Assembly: GCF_030818015.1 (NCBI RefSeq)
Contig: NZ_JAUSZX010000001.1
Location: forward strand, 1,364,001 to 1,428,000
Length of the DNA stretch: 64,000 bases
Reading direction: 5' to 3'
Origin: Arthrobacter globiformis
GTDB lineage: Bacteria; Actinomycetota; Actinomycetes; Actinomycetales; Micrococcaceae
Positions within the stretch are counted from its first letter, which is position 1. The number at the start of each line of letters is the position of its first letter. Below are positions 17,351 to 26,603 of this stretch, one piece after another. The position numbers were made by a program, and so were the translations under genes. The notes below the pieces were generated by a model. That model was given only the letters and a program-made list of their open reading frames with translations. It was not told the origin of the DNA and made no database searches.

Positions 17351-17666
17351 ACCGCTGCCCGCGCTGTTCCGCATGGCCCACCGTTACTCTCCCATGAGCG
17401 TCGCCTACAACTTCGCCGTCGCGATCTTCGGCGGCACCCTGATCATTATCGCCGCGCTCATCCATATGACAGTCAACGACCTGACGCCGGCGTTCTACCT
17501 CATGGCGAGGTCGGCATCGCAGCGATCGCCATCTACTTCCTCCCCGAATCTGCTAAGCGGCGCCTGCCCGGCTCCATGCCAAGCGGGACTCGGACGAAGC
17601 CGCCCGCGAGCTGGTGGCGACGCAGGACGAAAACCCGTTGCCGGACCTGGACACGCTCCCGTACAT
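17351..17666 (+). pseudogene. 3' fragment of an MHS-type MFS transporter gene
   Basis: Nucleotide and protein similarity to the C-terminal third of the gene at 13772-15286 is clear: YNFAVAIFGGT, NDLTPAFYLMA and, in another frame, YFLPESAKRRLPGSMP. The frame shifts twice, between about 17510-17520 and near 17580, so no protein can be made. The N-terminal two thirds are absent. Confidence 0.9.
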
Positions 17667-17829
17667 GTAGAACTCTGCGCAAAAACATTCGTAAATTGCG
17701 GGTGATGCATTGGCCACTGAGAAATGACGCTCGTAGACGCAGTTGTTTCTGTGCAGCCGCCGCGTAAAGACGGGAACGTCTTTGAGTGCGGAAGTTTGAT
17801 TTCGGTCGGAACTCCCATAGCCTGACGCA

Positions 17830-20800
17830 GTGAATACTTTCAGCGGGGAAATGGCGGTAAAGCCCATGCCCGAAGGGCTTTATGAAATCCTGAGTACGAA
17901 GGCTCTGAGCGGGACGTTGGAAGCCTTTCCTCATCTAGAGCCGGTATTCACCGAAGTCGGGGGCGACGAAGCCGCGGACTTCCTCACCCGCCATGTAGCT
18001 GAGGCGGTCAGGGCAGCGCTTTTGCGGGCAAAGGATGAAGACCGGGTTGCAATCGCTAACCGGCTGCTGAACGAGCTCAATCACGCTGACGACGTTCTCG
18101 AAGGCCCCTCTCAGCTCCAGTCCCTCTACCGCTCGGATACCCTCAAACACCGCCAACTCCGGCGACCCACGACGAAGCTGAGCGATTCCGCCCTGCTAAC
18201 AAACAGCAAGGACGACCCCAACCTTGCCGCCGAGCTCCGAGCCGAAATCGAATCGGCGGACACCGTCGACCTTCTCTGCGCCTTCATCCGCTGGACTGGC
18301 CTGCGGCTCCTTGAGCCGGCTCTCGAGCAACTGCGAGACCGCGGCGTCAAGCTGCGCGTGATCACCACCACCTACATGGGGGCCACGGAACGCCGCGCCA
18401 TCGACCACCTGGTCCAGCGGTACGGCGCCGAGGTGAAGATCAGCTATGAAACGCATTCCACCCGCCTGCATGCCAAGGCTTGGTTGTTCCGTCGCAATTC
18501 CGGATTCCACACGGCCTACGTCGGTAGCTCGAACCTCAGCAGCGCCGCGCTCCTTGACGGCTTGGAATGGAATGTCCGCCTCAGCTCTGTCGCCACCCCC
18601 GACCTGCTCAAGAAGTTCGAAGTCACCTTCGACAGCTACTGGGAACAACGCGCCTTCCAGACCTACGATCCGGATAGGGACGCAGACAAGCTTGATGCCG
18701 CCCTCGCACGGAACGGCGGCAAACTCACAGCAGCCCCAGACGCCGCAACCGGCCTGGAGGTTCATCCGTTCCTCCACCAGGTCGAGATGCTCGAGGACCT
18801 CGAGGCAGAACGGGGCAAGGGGCATCACGCCAATTTGCTCGTCGCCGCCACCGGCACCGGCAAGACAGTCATCGCTGCCCTGGACTACAAGCGCCTCTGC
18901 GGCGCCGCCGGCAGGGACCTCACTCTGCTGTTCGTCGCGCACCGCCAGGAGATCCTCAAGCAGTCTTTGCGAAGCTACCGAGATGTGCTGCAGAAGGGCT
19001 CCTTCGGGGAGCTGTTCGTGGGGGAACACAAGCCCAAGGACTGGAAGCACGTCTTCGCCAGCGTCCAGTCGCTCGCTGCCCTGGGCGTCGACAAAATCAA
19101 GCCGGATGACTTCGATGTCGTCGTAATCGACGAGTTCCACCACGCTCAGGCACCCACCTACCGCGGGATCCTAGATCACCTCCGTCCCCAGCAACTTCTG
19201 GGACTGACGGCCACGCCGGAACGAGGTGATGGTGTCGACGTCGCTGAGCAGTACTTCCAAGGCCGGCGGGCCAGTGAACTCCGGCTCTGGGACGCGCTCG
19301 ACGCAGACCTTCTCGTGCCATTTCACTACTTCGGCGTTTCCGATGACGTCGACCTCAGCAGACTGGACTGGAAACGCGGAAACTACGACCTCGGCCAGCT
19401 TGATGCTCTTTATACAGGCAACGAGGCCCGAGCCGGCAAGGTGATCCGCGAGCTCCGCGACAAGGTCACCGGCACGGCGGACATGCGTGCCATAGGCTTC
19501 TGCGTCTCGGTGCAGCACGCCGTCTACATGGCCGAGGTCTTCAACCGTGCCGGCATTTCTTCAGTGGCGGTTTCGGGACAAACGGACGACGGCGACCGTG
19601 CCCTTGCGCTGCAGCAGCTTCGGGACCGTGAGATCAACTGCATCTTCGCCGTCGACCTCTTCAATGAGGGCCTGGACCTCCCCGAGGTGGACACCATTTT
19701 GCTGTTGCGCCCGACACAGAGCGCCACTGTGTTCCTCCAGCAGCTGGGCCGCGGGCTGCGGCGGGCGAAGGACAAGTCCGTGCTCACAGTACTGGACTTC
19801 ATCGGCCAGCAGCATCGAGAGTTCCGCTTCGACGTGCGGTACCACGCCCTGACCGGCTACAGGCGCAAGGAGCTCGAGAAGGCGGTCAAGGATGAGTTCC
19901 CCTTCCTGCCGTCGGGCTCGCAGATCGTGTTGGACAGGGTGGCGCAGAAGGTGGTGCTGGACAACATCAAGGCACAACTGCAGTTCAGCCGCAGGGAGTT
20001 GGTACGGGAAATTGCCTCCTACGGAGAAATCGAGCTGGAAGCTTACCTGGAGAAATCGGGCAGGGACCTGAAGTCCATCTACCGGTCTACCAAGGACTCC
20101 TGGACCGGTTACCTCCGACAAGCGGAGCTGATCGAGGGCTTCTCACCGCTCGAGTCCGTCCTCAGCGAAAAGATCCACGAGCTCTCAGATGAATCCGAAA
20201 AGAAACTGCTGGCCCGCATGGTCCGGCTGATACACGTCGACGATCCTGAGCGGGCCGAGGCATATTCCATGCTCGTCCGCCCGGACGCCCCCCGATACGT
20301 GGAGCTCGGACCGCGCGAGCAGACCTTCGCCAGGATGCTGTTCTACACACTGTGGGACGACGGCGGCGGTTTTCAGACGTACGACGCCGGCTTTGACTAC
20401 CTGCGCGGGTACCAGTTCGTCTGTGGCGAAATCCGCCAACTCGTCAGGCTAGGAGTGGCCGAGTCCAGGCACGCGGCTAAGAGCCTGGGTGCAGGGCTGC
20501 AGCACATTCCGCTACTAACTCATGCGACGTACCGGCGGGAAGAAGTGCTGGCGGCGCTGCAGTACGGTTCGCTGGAGCTCGGCAAGAACGTCCAGCACCG
20601 CGAAGGGCTGGCCTGGTGCCCGGCAACGGCCACGGACGCGTTCTTCGTGACTTTGAACAAGGATGACAAGACCCACTCGGCCACCACGATGTACAAGGAC
20701 TACGCCATCAGCCCGGAGCTGTTCCACTGGGAGTCGCAAAACTCAACGTCGCCGAACAGCCCGGTGGGGAAGCGCTACCTCGACCGTGCATTGGCCGGAT

Positions 20801-20982
20801 CACACGTTGTGCTCTTCACGCGGGACACCGCCGAGGATGAGAACGGCTTGACCGTTCCGTACACCTGTCTCGGACAGGTGGACTACGTTCAGCACGTGGG
20901 AGAGAAGCCGATCGCGATCACGTGGAAGCTGCACCGTTCGATGCCCGGGGATGTCTTTGCGACTGCTGCGGTGGCTCACTAA
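17830..20982 (+). CDS. PLD-like nuclease/SF2 helicase with DUF3427
   Basis: This large protein (1050 residues) combines three parts. A phospholipase D-like domain (about 120-270) carries one HxK motif, His214-Lys216, followed by GSSNLSS. An SF2 helicase core follows, with Walker A AATGTGKT (339-346), DEFHH (434-438), TATPER (460-465) and motif VI QQLGRGLR (637-644). The C-terminal DUF3427 region begins at about residue 700. This architecture suggests a DNA translocase/nuclease and is frequent near restriction and anti-phage genes. The start is unsure: GTG 17830, ATG 17851 or ATG 17866. A GmrSD-like gene follows after 77 bases. Confidence 0.88.
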   Translation: MNTFSGEMAVKPMPEGLYEILSTKALSGTLEAFPHLEPVFTEVGGDEAADFLTRHVAEAVRAALLRAKDEDRVAIANRLLNELNHADDVLEGPSQLQSLYRSDTLKHRQLRRPTTKLSDSALLTNSKDDPNLAAELRAEIESADTVDLLCAFIRWTGLRLLEPALEQLRDRGVKLRVITTTYMGATERRAIDHLVQRYGAEVKISYETHSTRLHAKAWLFRRNSGFHTAYVGSSNLSSAALLDGLEWNVRLSSVATPDLLKKFEVTFDSYWEQRAFQTYDPDRDADKLDAALARNGGKLTAAPDAATGLEVHPFLHQVEMLEDLEAERGKGHHANLLVAATGTGKTVIAALDYKRLCGAAGRDLTLLFVAHRQEILKQSLRSYRDVLQKGSFGELFVGEHKPKDWKHVFASVQSLAALGVDKIKPDDFDVVVIDEFHHAQAPTYRGILDHLRPQQLLGLTATPERGDGVDVAEQYFQGRRASELRLWDALDADLLVPFHYFGVSDDVDLSRLDWKRGNYDLGQLDALYTGNEARAGKVIRELRDKVTGTADMRAIGFCVSVQHAVYMAEVFNRAGISSVAVSGQTDDGDRALALQQLRDREINCIFAVDLFNEGLDLPEVDTILLLRPTQSATVFLQQLGRGLRRAKDKSVLTVLDFIGQQHREFRFDVRYHALTGYRRKELEKAVKDEFPFLPSGSQIVLDRVAQKVVLDNIKAQLQFSRRELVREIASYGEIELEAYLEKSGRDLKSIYRSTKDSWTGYLRQAELIEGFSPLESVLSEKIHELSDESEKKLLARMVRLIHVDDPERAEAYSMLVRPDAPRYVELGPREQTFARMLFYTLWDDGGGFQTYDAGFDYLRGYQFVCGEIRQLVRLGVAESRHAAKSLGAGLQHIPLLTHATYRREEVLAALQYGSLELGKNVQHREGLAWCPATATDAFFVTLNKDDKTHSATTMYKDYAISPELFHWESQNSTSPNSPVGKRYLDRALAGSHVVLFTRDTAEDENGLTVPYTCLGQVDYVQHVGEKPIAITWKLHRSMPGDVFATAAVAH

Positions 20983-21059
20983 TTCAAGCGACAGCTGGGC
21001 GGGTATCCATCACTTCGTGTCGGTGCTCGGATCTATCAGGTAGAGAAAGCAGGATTCAA

Positions 21060-22931
21060 GTGAGCACTATTACGCCGCACTATCGAACCATTACCCAGTT
21101 GCTGCAGAGTCGATCATTCTCCATCGATGACTATCAGCGCGAATACAAGTGGGAACGCCAAAATATCGAAGAGCTCGTTTCTGACCTGTTTGGTAAGTTT
21201 GATACGCAGTACGCGCCCGGTGATACCCCGGTAGCGGCCAGCGGTTACGCCAGCTACTTTCTTGGGTCTATAATCGTGACTCAACGGGGCGGAAAAAGTT
21301 ATCTCGTGGATGGACAGCAGCGCGTAACGTCGTTGACGCTTTTGCTGATTCATCTTTATCGTGCGGCTAAAGAGAGGAACCTGCAGGTTGCCTCCACAAT
21401 AGAGCCTCTTATCTTTTCTGATACGTATGGAGAAAAGAAGTTCAACCTAGATATTCCCGAGCGAGTCTCTGTCATAAGTGCGCTCTTCAACGGCGAAGAA
21501 TACAATGCGGATGGCAAGGAAGAATCCATCCGGACAATTCTCGCGCGATACCAGGACATCGAGGGCACTGGAATCGTCGATGATCTCGGCGAGGGGCTTC
21601 AAAGCTTCATATATTGGCTGATGGGCAACGTTGGACTCATCGAAATCGCCACCGAAAATGATGCGCACGCGTATTCGATCTTCGAGACTATGAATGATCG
21701 GGGAAGGCCGCTGAGCCCGGTGGACATGCTGAAAGCCTATTTACTGGCGCCGATCGAGCAAGAACAGCAGCGCCAAGATGCAAACCGAACCTGGAAGAAG
21801 ACGGTTCTAGACCTTATTTCGTGGGAGGCCGACCCTGACCCGGAGCGGGATGCGACGTGCCTCAAGGCCTGGCTCCGGTCACAATACGCAGAGAGCATCC
21901 GTGAGCGAAAAGCCGGTTCGTCGGACAGGGACTGGGAGCTAATCGGTACCACCTTCCACCGATGGATCAGAGACAACGAGTCTCGAATGGGTGCCGGCCA
22001 TGCCAAACGGAATTTCTCCCTCATGACAGAGGAGTTCCCCTTCTTCGCCCGAGCACACAAGCTGATACTTCAGGCCAGCCGCAATTACACCAAGGGCTTA
22101 GAGCCGCTGTTCTACAATGCACACAACGATTTCACTTGGCAGACGACAGTACTAATGGCCGCGCTGAAGGTCGACGACGACGATGAGACAGTGCGTCGAA
22201 AGCTGGCGATCACGGCTTCCTATCTCGACATCTGGTTGATGCGTCGCACCTCCAACTACATACGCGTTGGCTACTCATCCACGAGCTACACCATGTACCT
22301 GCTCTGCAAAGAAATCCGTGGGAAGTCAGTCTCAGAACTCGTTGATATCCTCAGCGTAAGACTCAAGGAAGACGACGTTGACTTCGAAGGCAGCGAAAGC
22401 CGCGGTCGGCGGGGCGTTGCCGGGCTTGGTTTGAATCAGTTCAGCCGCAGGTACATCTACCACATGCTAGCTCGCGTCACAGCCTACGTAGAGTCCCGTT
22501 CTGGTAAGCCAGATCTCTTCGACAAGTACGTAGATCGAAAGGCCAAGAACCCGAGCGACATTGAGCACATTTGGGCTAATGACTACAGCCGATATCAAGA
22601 CGAGTGCCCCACACGTCAAGACTTCGACAACTGGCGCAACAACGTCGCAGGGCTGCTTCTCCTGCCAGCGGACGTCAATCGGAGTTATCAGGACAAGCCA
22701 TTTTCCGAGAAGGCTCCCCACTACGCCAAACAAAACCTTTATGCGGCCAGTCTGACCGCCAGTGCATACCAGCACCAGCCACAGTTCGAGAATTTCCGTG
22801 TCCGGGAGTCCCTACCCTTCAAACCGTACGAAAAGTTCGGCAAGCCGGAGCAGCTGGAACGAACGGAGCTGTTGCTCGACCTTGTGAATAAGGTGTGGGC
22901 ACCGGAGCGGCTCACAATGTACCTGCCATAA
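21060..22931 (+). CDS. GmrSD-like DUF262/DUF1524 restriction protein
   Basis: This 623-residue protein has an N-terminal DUF262 (ParB/Srx-like NTPase) domain with QREYKW (26-31) and DGQQR (84-88), the nucleotide-binding motif of GmrS. It has a C-terminal DUF1524 HNH-type nuclease region with IEH near residue 503 and the downstream N-N motif (NNVAGLLLLP). Fused GmrS-GmrD proteins are type IV restriction enzymes that act on modified phage DNA. The GTG at 21060 has AGGA upstream. Base composition looks more AT-rich than in the neighbours, consistent with transfer. It probably works with the helicase gene upstream. Confidence 0.88.
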   Translation: MSTITPHYRTITQLLQSRSFSIDDYQREYKWERQNIEELVSDLFGKFDTQYAPGDTPVAASGYASYFLGSIIVTQRGGKSYLVDGQQRVTSLTLLLIHLYRAAKERNLQVASTIEPLIFSDTYGEKKFNLDIPERVSVISALFNGEEYNADGKEESIRTILARYQDIEGTGIVDDLGEGLQSFIYWLMGNVGLIEIATENDAHAYSIFETMNDRGRPLSPVDMLKAYLLAPIEQEQQRQDANRTWKKTVLDLISWEADPDPERDATCLKAWLRSQYAESIRERKAGSSDRDWELIGTTFHRWIRDNESRMGAGHAKRNFSLMTEEFPFFARAHKLILQASRNYTKGLEPLFYNAHNDFTWQTTVLMAALKVDDDDETVRRKLAITASYLDIWLMRRTSNYIRVGYSSTSYTMYLLCKEIRGKSVSELVDILSVRLKEDDVDFEGSESRGRRGVAGLGLNQFSRRYIYHMLARVTAYVESRSGKPDLFDKYVDRKAKNPSDIEHIWANDYSRYQDECPTRQDFDNWRNNVAGLLLLPADVNRSYQDKPFSEKAPHYAKQNLYAASLTASAYQHQPQFENFRVRESLPFKPYEKFGKPEQLERTELLLDLVNKVWAPERLTMYLP

Positions 22932-23049
22932 GAAGCCGTTGGGAACGACTCCACGTCTGCATCTACGTGCGCACGGCCGGCAACCACTCAAAGTTCACTT
23001 CAATGACCTCCGGAAGGTTCGATGGCCCCCGCCCGTGGAAATGCAATGT

Positions 23050-23922
23050 TCATCGAGCGGTGCCGGCGGCAGAGGCGGCCCGCTCCACGTAGTGTCTCAA
23101 CTTTGCCAATTCCGGCTGCGAGGACGGATCGCCCACGGCGTCTGCCCCCACTGCGTTGGCCACTGCCAGCGCTTCCTCGTAGGACGGTCGCGCGCGCAGC
23201 GCCAACACGAGCGCCGCGCAGAAGGCATCTCCCGCACCGATAGTGTTCGCCACCGCCACGGAAACAGCAGGCGCTTCAGCCACCTTCCGGCCGTGCTCGA
23301 GCATCGCCGAGCCGTCCTTCCCGTAGGTCACCGCCACGAGCTTGGCTTCGGCCAGCGCGGGGATCAGCTCGTACTCGGTCTCGTTGACGATCACCAGGTC
23401 GCACCTCTCCAGCAGCTCAGCAGGCAGGTCCATGGCGGGCGCCGCGTTCAGGACGAAGAACCCGGAGGACTTCCGGGCCGCCTCCAGCACCACGGGCAGG
23501 CCGACTTCCAGCTGGCACAGCACCGTCTCGTCCGGCGCAAACGATACGCCCTCCAGCGAAAACCCTGAGTTCGCCCCCGGGCACACCACAATCTGGTTCT
23601 CGCCGTCGCGGTCCACCACGATCAGCGCGGTGCCGGTCGCATCGCCGTCGAGCACCGCCACATCAGCGGTGTCCACACCGGCGGCGGCAAGAGCCTCCAG
23701 CATCTGGCGGCCCTGGGCGTCGTCGCCCACCGCGCCGATCATCCGGGCGCTCCCGCCCAGCCGCGCGGCGGCCACGGCCTGGTTGGCGCCCTTGCCGCCG
23801 GGCTGCTGGTGCAGGACGCCACCGCCGATGGTCTCCCCGGCAGTCGGGAGCCGGTCCGTGGTGGCGATGATGTCCAGGTTGATGCTGCCGACGACGGTGA
23901 CGGCAGGAAGTCGAGTGCTCAT
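23050..23922 (-). CDS. rbsK: Ribokinase (PfkB family)
   Basis: This 290-residue sugar kinase phosphorylates ribose to ribose 5-phosphate. It has the N-terminal PfkB signature region (QQPGGKGANQAVAAARLGG, about residues 36-54) and the C-terminal ATP/anion-hole motif NTIGAGDAFCAAL with the catalytic Asp. It is divergent from an MFS transporter and a nucleoside hydrolase, so it would use the ribose released from nucleosides. Confidence 0.9.
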   Translation of the reverse strand: MSTRLPAVTVVGSINLDIIATTDRLPTAGETIGGGVLHQQPGGKGANQAVAAARLGGSARMIGAVGDDAQGRQMLEALAAAGVDTADVAVLDGDATGTALIVVDRDGENQIVVCPGANSGFSLEGVSFAPDETVLCQLEVGLPVVLEAARKSSGFFVLNAAPAMDLPAELLERCDLVIVNETEYELIPALAEAKLVAVTYGKDGSAMLEHGRKVAEAPAVSVAVANTIGAGDAFCAALVLALRARPSYEEALAVANAVGADAVGDPSSQPELAKLRHYVERAASAAGTAR

Positions 23923-24062
23923 GAGGAAGTCCTATCAGGTCGAGCCGCGAGGGGCTGAATTAGGAAATAGTGTACGGCACGGTTGTACTTGTTCGTCATA
24001 CATGGTTGTATAACAACTCACATCCCACAGCAGAACCAGCCTGCAGAACAAAGGAGTTTGAT
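23923..24062. promoter_or_regulatory. Divergent promoter region with GTTGT inverted repeat
   Basis: This 140-base region separates ribokinase from the transporter gene. gttgt-ata-acaac (24005-24017) is a short inverted repeat that contains a TATAAC box, and a related ggttgtac lies 21-22 bases upstream. It is a plausible operator, but no regulator gene lies next to it. Confidence 0.4.
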
Positions 24063-25496
24063 GTGAACACACCAGCCGCCGGCACCGCCTCGCCGCCAGC
24101 CGCCGTCGAAAATGAAGACGTGCACCAGACCAAGCTCAGCGGCCGCCGCGCCGCCCTCCTCATCTCCACCCTGCTCCTCGGCGTGCTGTCCTTCCAGCTC
24201 AACGCCAGCATGGTCACCCCGGCGCTGCCCCAGATCGCCGCCAGCTTTGGCCTGGGAGCCGACGCGGCCGCCCCCGTGCAGTCCATGTTCTTCCTCGCCG
24301 GCGCCATCGCCGGACCGGTGATCGGGCGGTGGAGCGACTTCATCGGCCGCCGCGCCGCCCTGCTGCTGGTCCTGGCCATCATGGGCGCCGGCACCATCCT
24401 GTGCATCGCCGCGCCCACGCTGCCGCTGCTCATCACCGGCCGGTTCCTGCAGGGCGTGTCCAGTGCGGTCTTCGCGCTCTCCTACATCGTGCTCAGCGAG
24501 AACCTGCAGCCCCGCGTCTTCGGCACCTCCGTGGGCATTATCGCCGCCATCAACGGCGGCATCGGGGGAGTGGACGGCTACGTCGGCGGCCTGATGTCCG
24601 AGACCCTCGGCTTCCGGTCCATCTTCGCCGTCGTGCTCGTGCTCACTGCCGTCGCCGCCGGCTGCATCCTCAAGACCGTCCCGAAGGGGCGGCCGCAGGG
24701 CGTCCGCGGCGCCATGGATTGGTGGGGAGCGGGCTCGCTCTCGGTGTTCTTGGTGTTCATCACGTACTTCGTCTCCGGCGGATCGTCCGCCGGCTGGACC
24801 GCCCCGGGCACGCTGGCCCTGCTGGCCGGCACCGTCGTGTCCTTCGCCGCCTTCTGGATGATCGAGAAACGGCGCAGCCAGCCGCTCATCGCCGTTCACC
24901 ATCTGCGCTCCCGCCAGGTGTGGCCCGTCATCGCCACCACAGTCCTGACGCTCGCCGGCATCTTCGCCGTCATGAACTTCACCGTGGTGCTGCTCAGCCA
25001 GGATCACGACGCCGGGTTCGGACTCAGTGCCTCCCTCTCCGCCCTGCTGTTCCTCACCCCCGCCGCGCTCATCGGCGTCTTCGCCGCACCGCTCGCCGGC
25101 TGGCTCGCCGGCCGCCGCGGCTGGATCAAGACCCTCCGCGCCGGCACTGCCTTGAGCCTGGCCTGCGCCGTAGTTGCCGCAGCTTTCTCCGGCAACCAGA
25201 CCGCGGTGATGGTCGCCGTCGCGGCCCTCGGCATCTTCTACAACGGACTCTTCCTCACCGCCATCAACGGCCTCTCCGTTCTGCTCTCGCCCAAGGAAGC
25301 CCCCGCCGCCCTGCCCGGCATCAACGGCGCCTCCTTCGGCATCGGGGCGAGCCTAGGCGTCGTGATCGTGGCGCCGTTCGCCGCCCAGGCCACCTCCGCC
25401 GGCTACGCCACCGCCCTCTGGATCTCGGTGGCCATCACGGCGGCGGCGTTCATCGTCAGCCTCTTCGTCGCCGCCCCCAAGGGCGAAACCCTCTAA
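24063..25496 (+). CDS. MFS transporter, probable nucleoside or ribose uptake/export
   Basis: This 477-residue major facilitator has about twelve to fourteen hydrophobic segments and motif A GRWSDFIGRRAALL (about residues 88-101). The GTG at 24063 follows AAGGAG. It lies 34 bases before a nucleoside hydrolase and is divergent from ribokinase, so nucleoside transport is inferred from context. By sequence alone it looks like the DHA2/multidrug-like type. Direction and substrate are not proven. Confidence 0.85.
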   Translation: MNTPAAGTASPPAAVENEDVHQTKLSGRRAALLISTLLLGVLSFQLNASMVTPALPQIAASFGLGADAAAPVQSMFFLAGAIAGPVIGRWSDFIGRRAALLLVLAIMGAGTILCIAAPTLPLLITGRFLQGVSSAVFALSYIVLSENLQPRVFGTSVGIIAAINGGIGGVDGYVGGLMSETLGFRSIFAVVLVLTAVAAGCILKTVPKGRPQGVRGAMDWWGAGSLSVFLVFITYFVSGGSSAGWTAPGTLALLAGTVVSFAAFWMIEKRRSQPLIAVHHLRSRQVWPVIATTVLTLAGIFAVMNFTVVLLSQDHDAGFGLSASLSALLFLTPAALIGVFAAPLAGWLAGRRGWIKTLRAGTALSLACAVVAAAFSGNQTAVMVAVAALGIFYNGLFLTAINGLSVLLSPKEAPAALPGINGASFGIGASLGVVIVAPFAAQATSAGYATALWISVAITAAAFIVSLFVAAPKGETL

Positions 25497-25530
25497 ACCC
25501 TTCCCCCTGACTGAAAGAAGGACCACTCCC

Positions 25531-26529
25531 ATGACCAGCCACCCGTTCTACCTCGACTGCGACACCGGCATCGATGACGCCCTCGCCCTGGCCTACCTGC
25601 TCGCTTCGCCCCAGGCGGACGTGCGGGGGATCGGCGCCGTCAGCGGCAACGTCAGTGCCGCCGTCGGCGCCCGCAACACGCTGGACCTGCTGGAGCTCGC
25701 CGGCCACGCGCACATCCCCGTCGCCCTCGGCGCGCACCATCCTCTCGCCGGTTCCTTCGGCGGGGGAGCCCCATGGGTGCACGGCGCCAACGGCATCGGC
25801 GAGGTTGAGCTTACGACGGCGGCTGCCGAACTCGCGCCGGAAACCGCGGCGGAGATGCTGGTGCGGCTCGCCCACGAGCACCCCGGCACGCTGCGGGTCC
25901 TGGCCATTGGCCCGCTCACCAACATCGCCGAGGCCCTGCGACTGGAGCCGGCCTTGCCCAGGCTGGTTGCGGAGATCACGATCATGGGCGGCGCGGCCCT
26001 GGCCCCGGGGAACCTCACGCCGGTGGCGGAGGCGAACATCGCCAACGACCCCGAGGCCGCCGCACTGGTGCTGTCCGCGGACTGGAAGGTGACCCTGGTG
26101 CCGCTGGACGTGACCATGACCAACGTGCTGGAGGAGAAACACCGGCAGGAGCTGCTGGCCTCGCCGGGTCCCGTGCCGCGGGCGCTGGGGGAGATGCTGG
26201 GCTACTACTTCCGGTTCTACGAGGGCATCTTCGGCCGCGCCTGCTCCGCCATGCACGACCCCCTCGCCGCCGCGCTCGCGGTGGGCGCTGTGTCCGCTGC
26301 GGTCGCGCCGGTGGTGCATGTGGACGTCGACACTACATCGGGGCCGGGCCGCGGCCAGACCGTCTGCGACCTGCGCGGACTGTACATGGACTACCCGGAA
26401 CAGCCCGGCGCCCGCTGCCGCGTAGTGCTGTCGCTGGAGGACGACTTCGCGCCGCATTTGGTGGAGACGCTGTTGTCACTCTCTGAAAGCACGACGGCGG
26501 AGGCTGCGTTGGGTGCAGCGGTCGCCTAG
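25531..26529 (+). CDS. Nucleoside hydrolase (inosine-uridine preferring)
   Basis: This 332-residue enzyme hydrolyses the N-glycosidic bond of ribonucleosides to base plus ribose. The calcium-binding fingerprint is clear at the N-terminus (LDCDTGIDDALALAYLL, Asp at positions 8, 10, 14 and 15), and the second metal site is near MHDPLAAALAV (about residue 244). AAGGA precedes the ATG. It follows the MFS gene by 34 bases, and together with ribokinase it completes a nucleoside-to-ribose-5-phosphate route. Confidence 0.92.
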   Translation: MTSHPFYLDCDTGIDDALALAYLLASPQADVRGIGAVSGNVSAAVGARNTLDLLELAGHAHIPVALGAHHPLAGSFGGGAPWVHGANGIGEVELTTAAAELAPETAAEMLVRLAHEHPGTLRVLAIGPLTNIAEALRLEPALPRLVAEITIMGGAALAPGNLTPVAEANIANDPEAAALVLSADWKVTLVPLDVTMTNVLEEKHRQELLASPGPVPRALGEMLGYYFRFYEGIFGRACSAMHDPLAAALAVGAVSAAVAPVVHVDVDTTSGPGRGQTVCDLRGLYMDYPEQPGARCRVVLSLEDDFAPHLVETLLSLSESTTAEAALGAAVA

Positions 26530-26603
26530 CGTTGTGGATTTGATGGCTCTTAGCAGCGTTCCGAGTTTACGAGGCACCCTCTGATGTTTGCTGCATCTAT
26601 TGG

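Noticed and set aside
17830..22931. Identification of the pair as a Mokosh, Druantia or DISARM system
   Set aside because: The helicase is a DEAH-like SF2 type with DUF3427, no methylase or other signature partners are present, and the partner is GmrSD-like. The helicase/PLD combination alone is not enough for any of these names.
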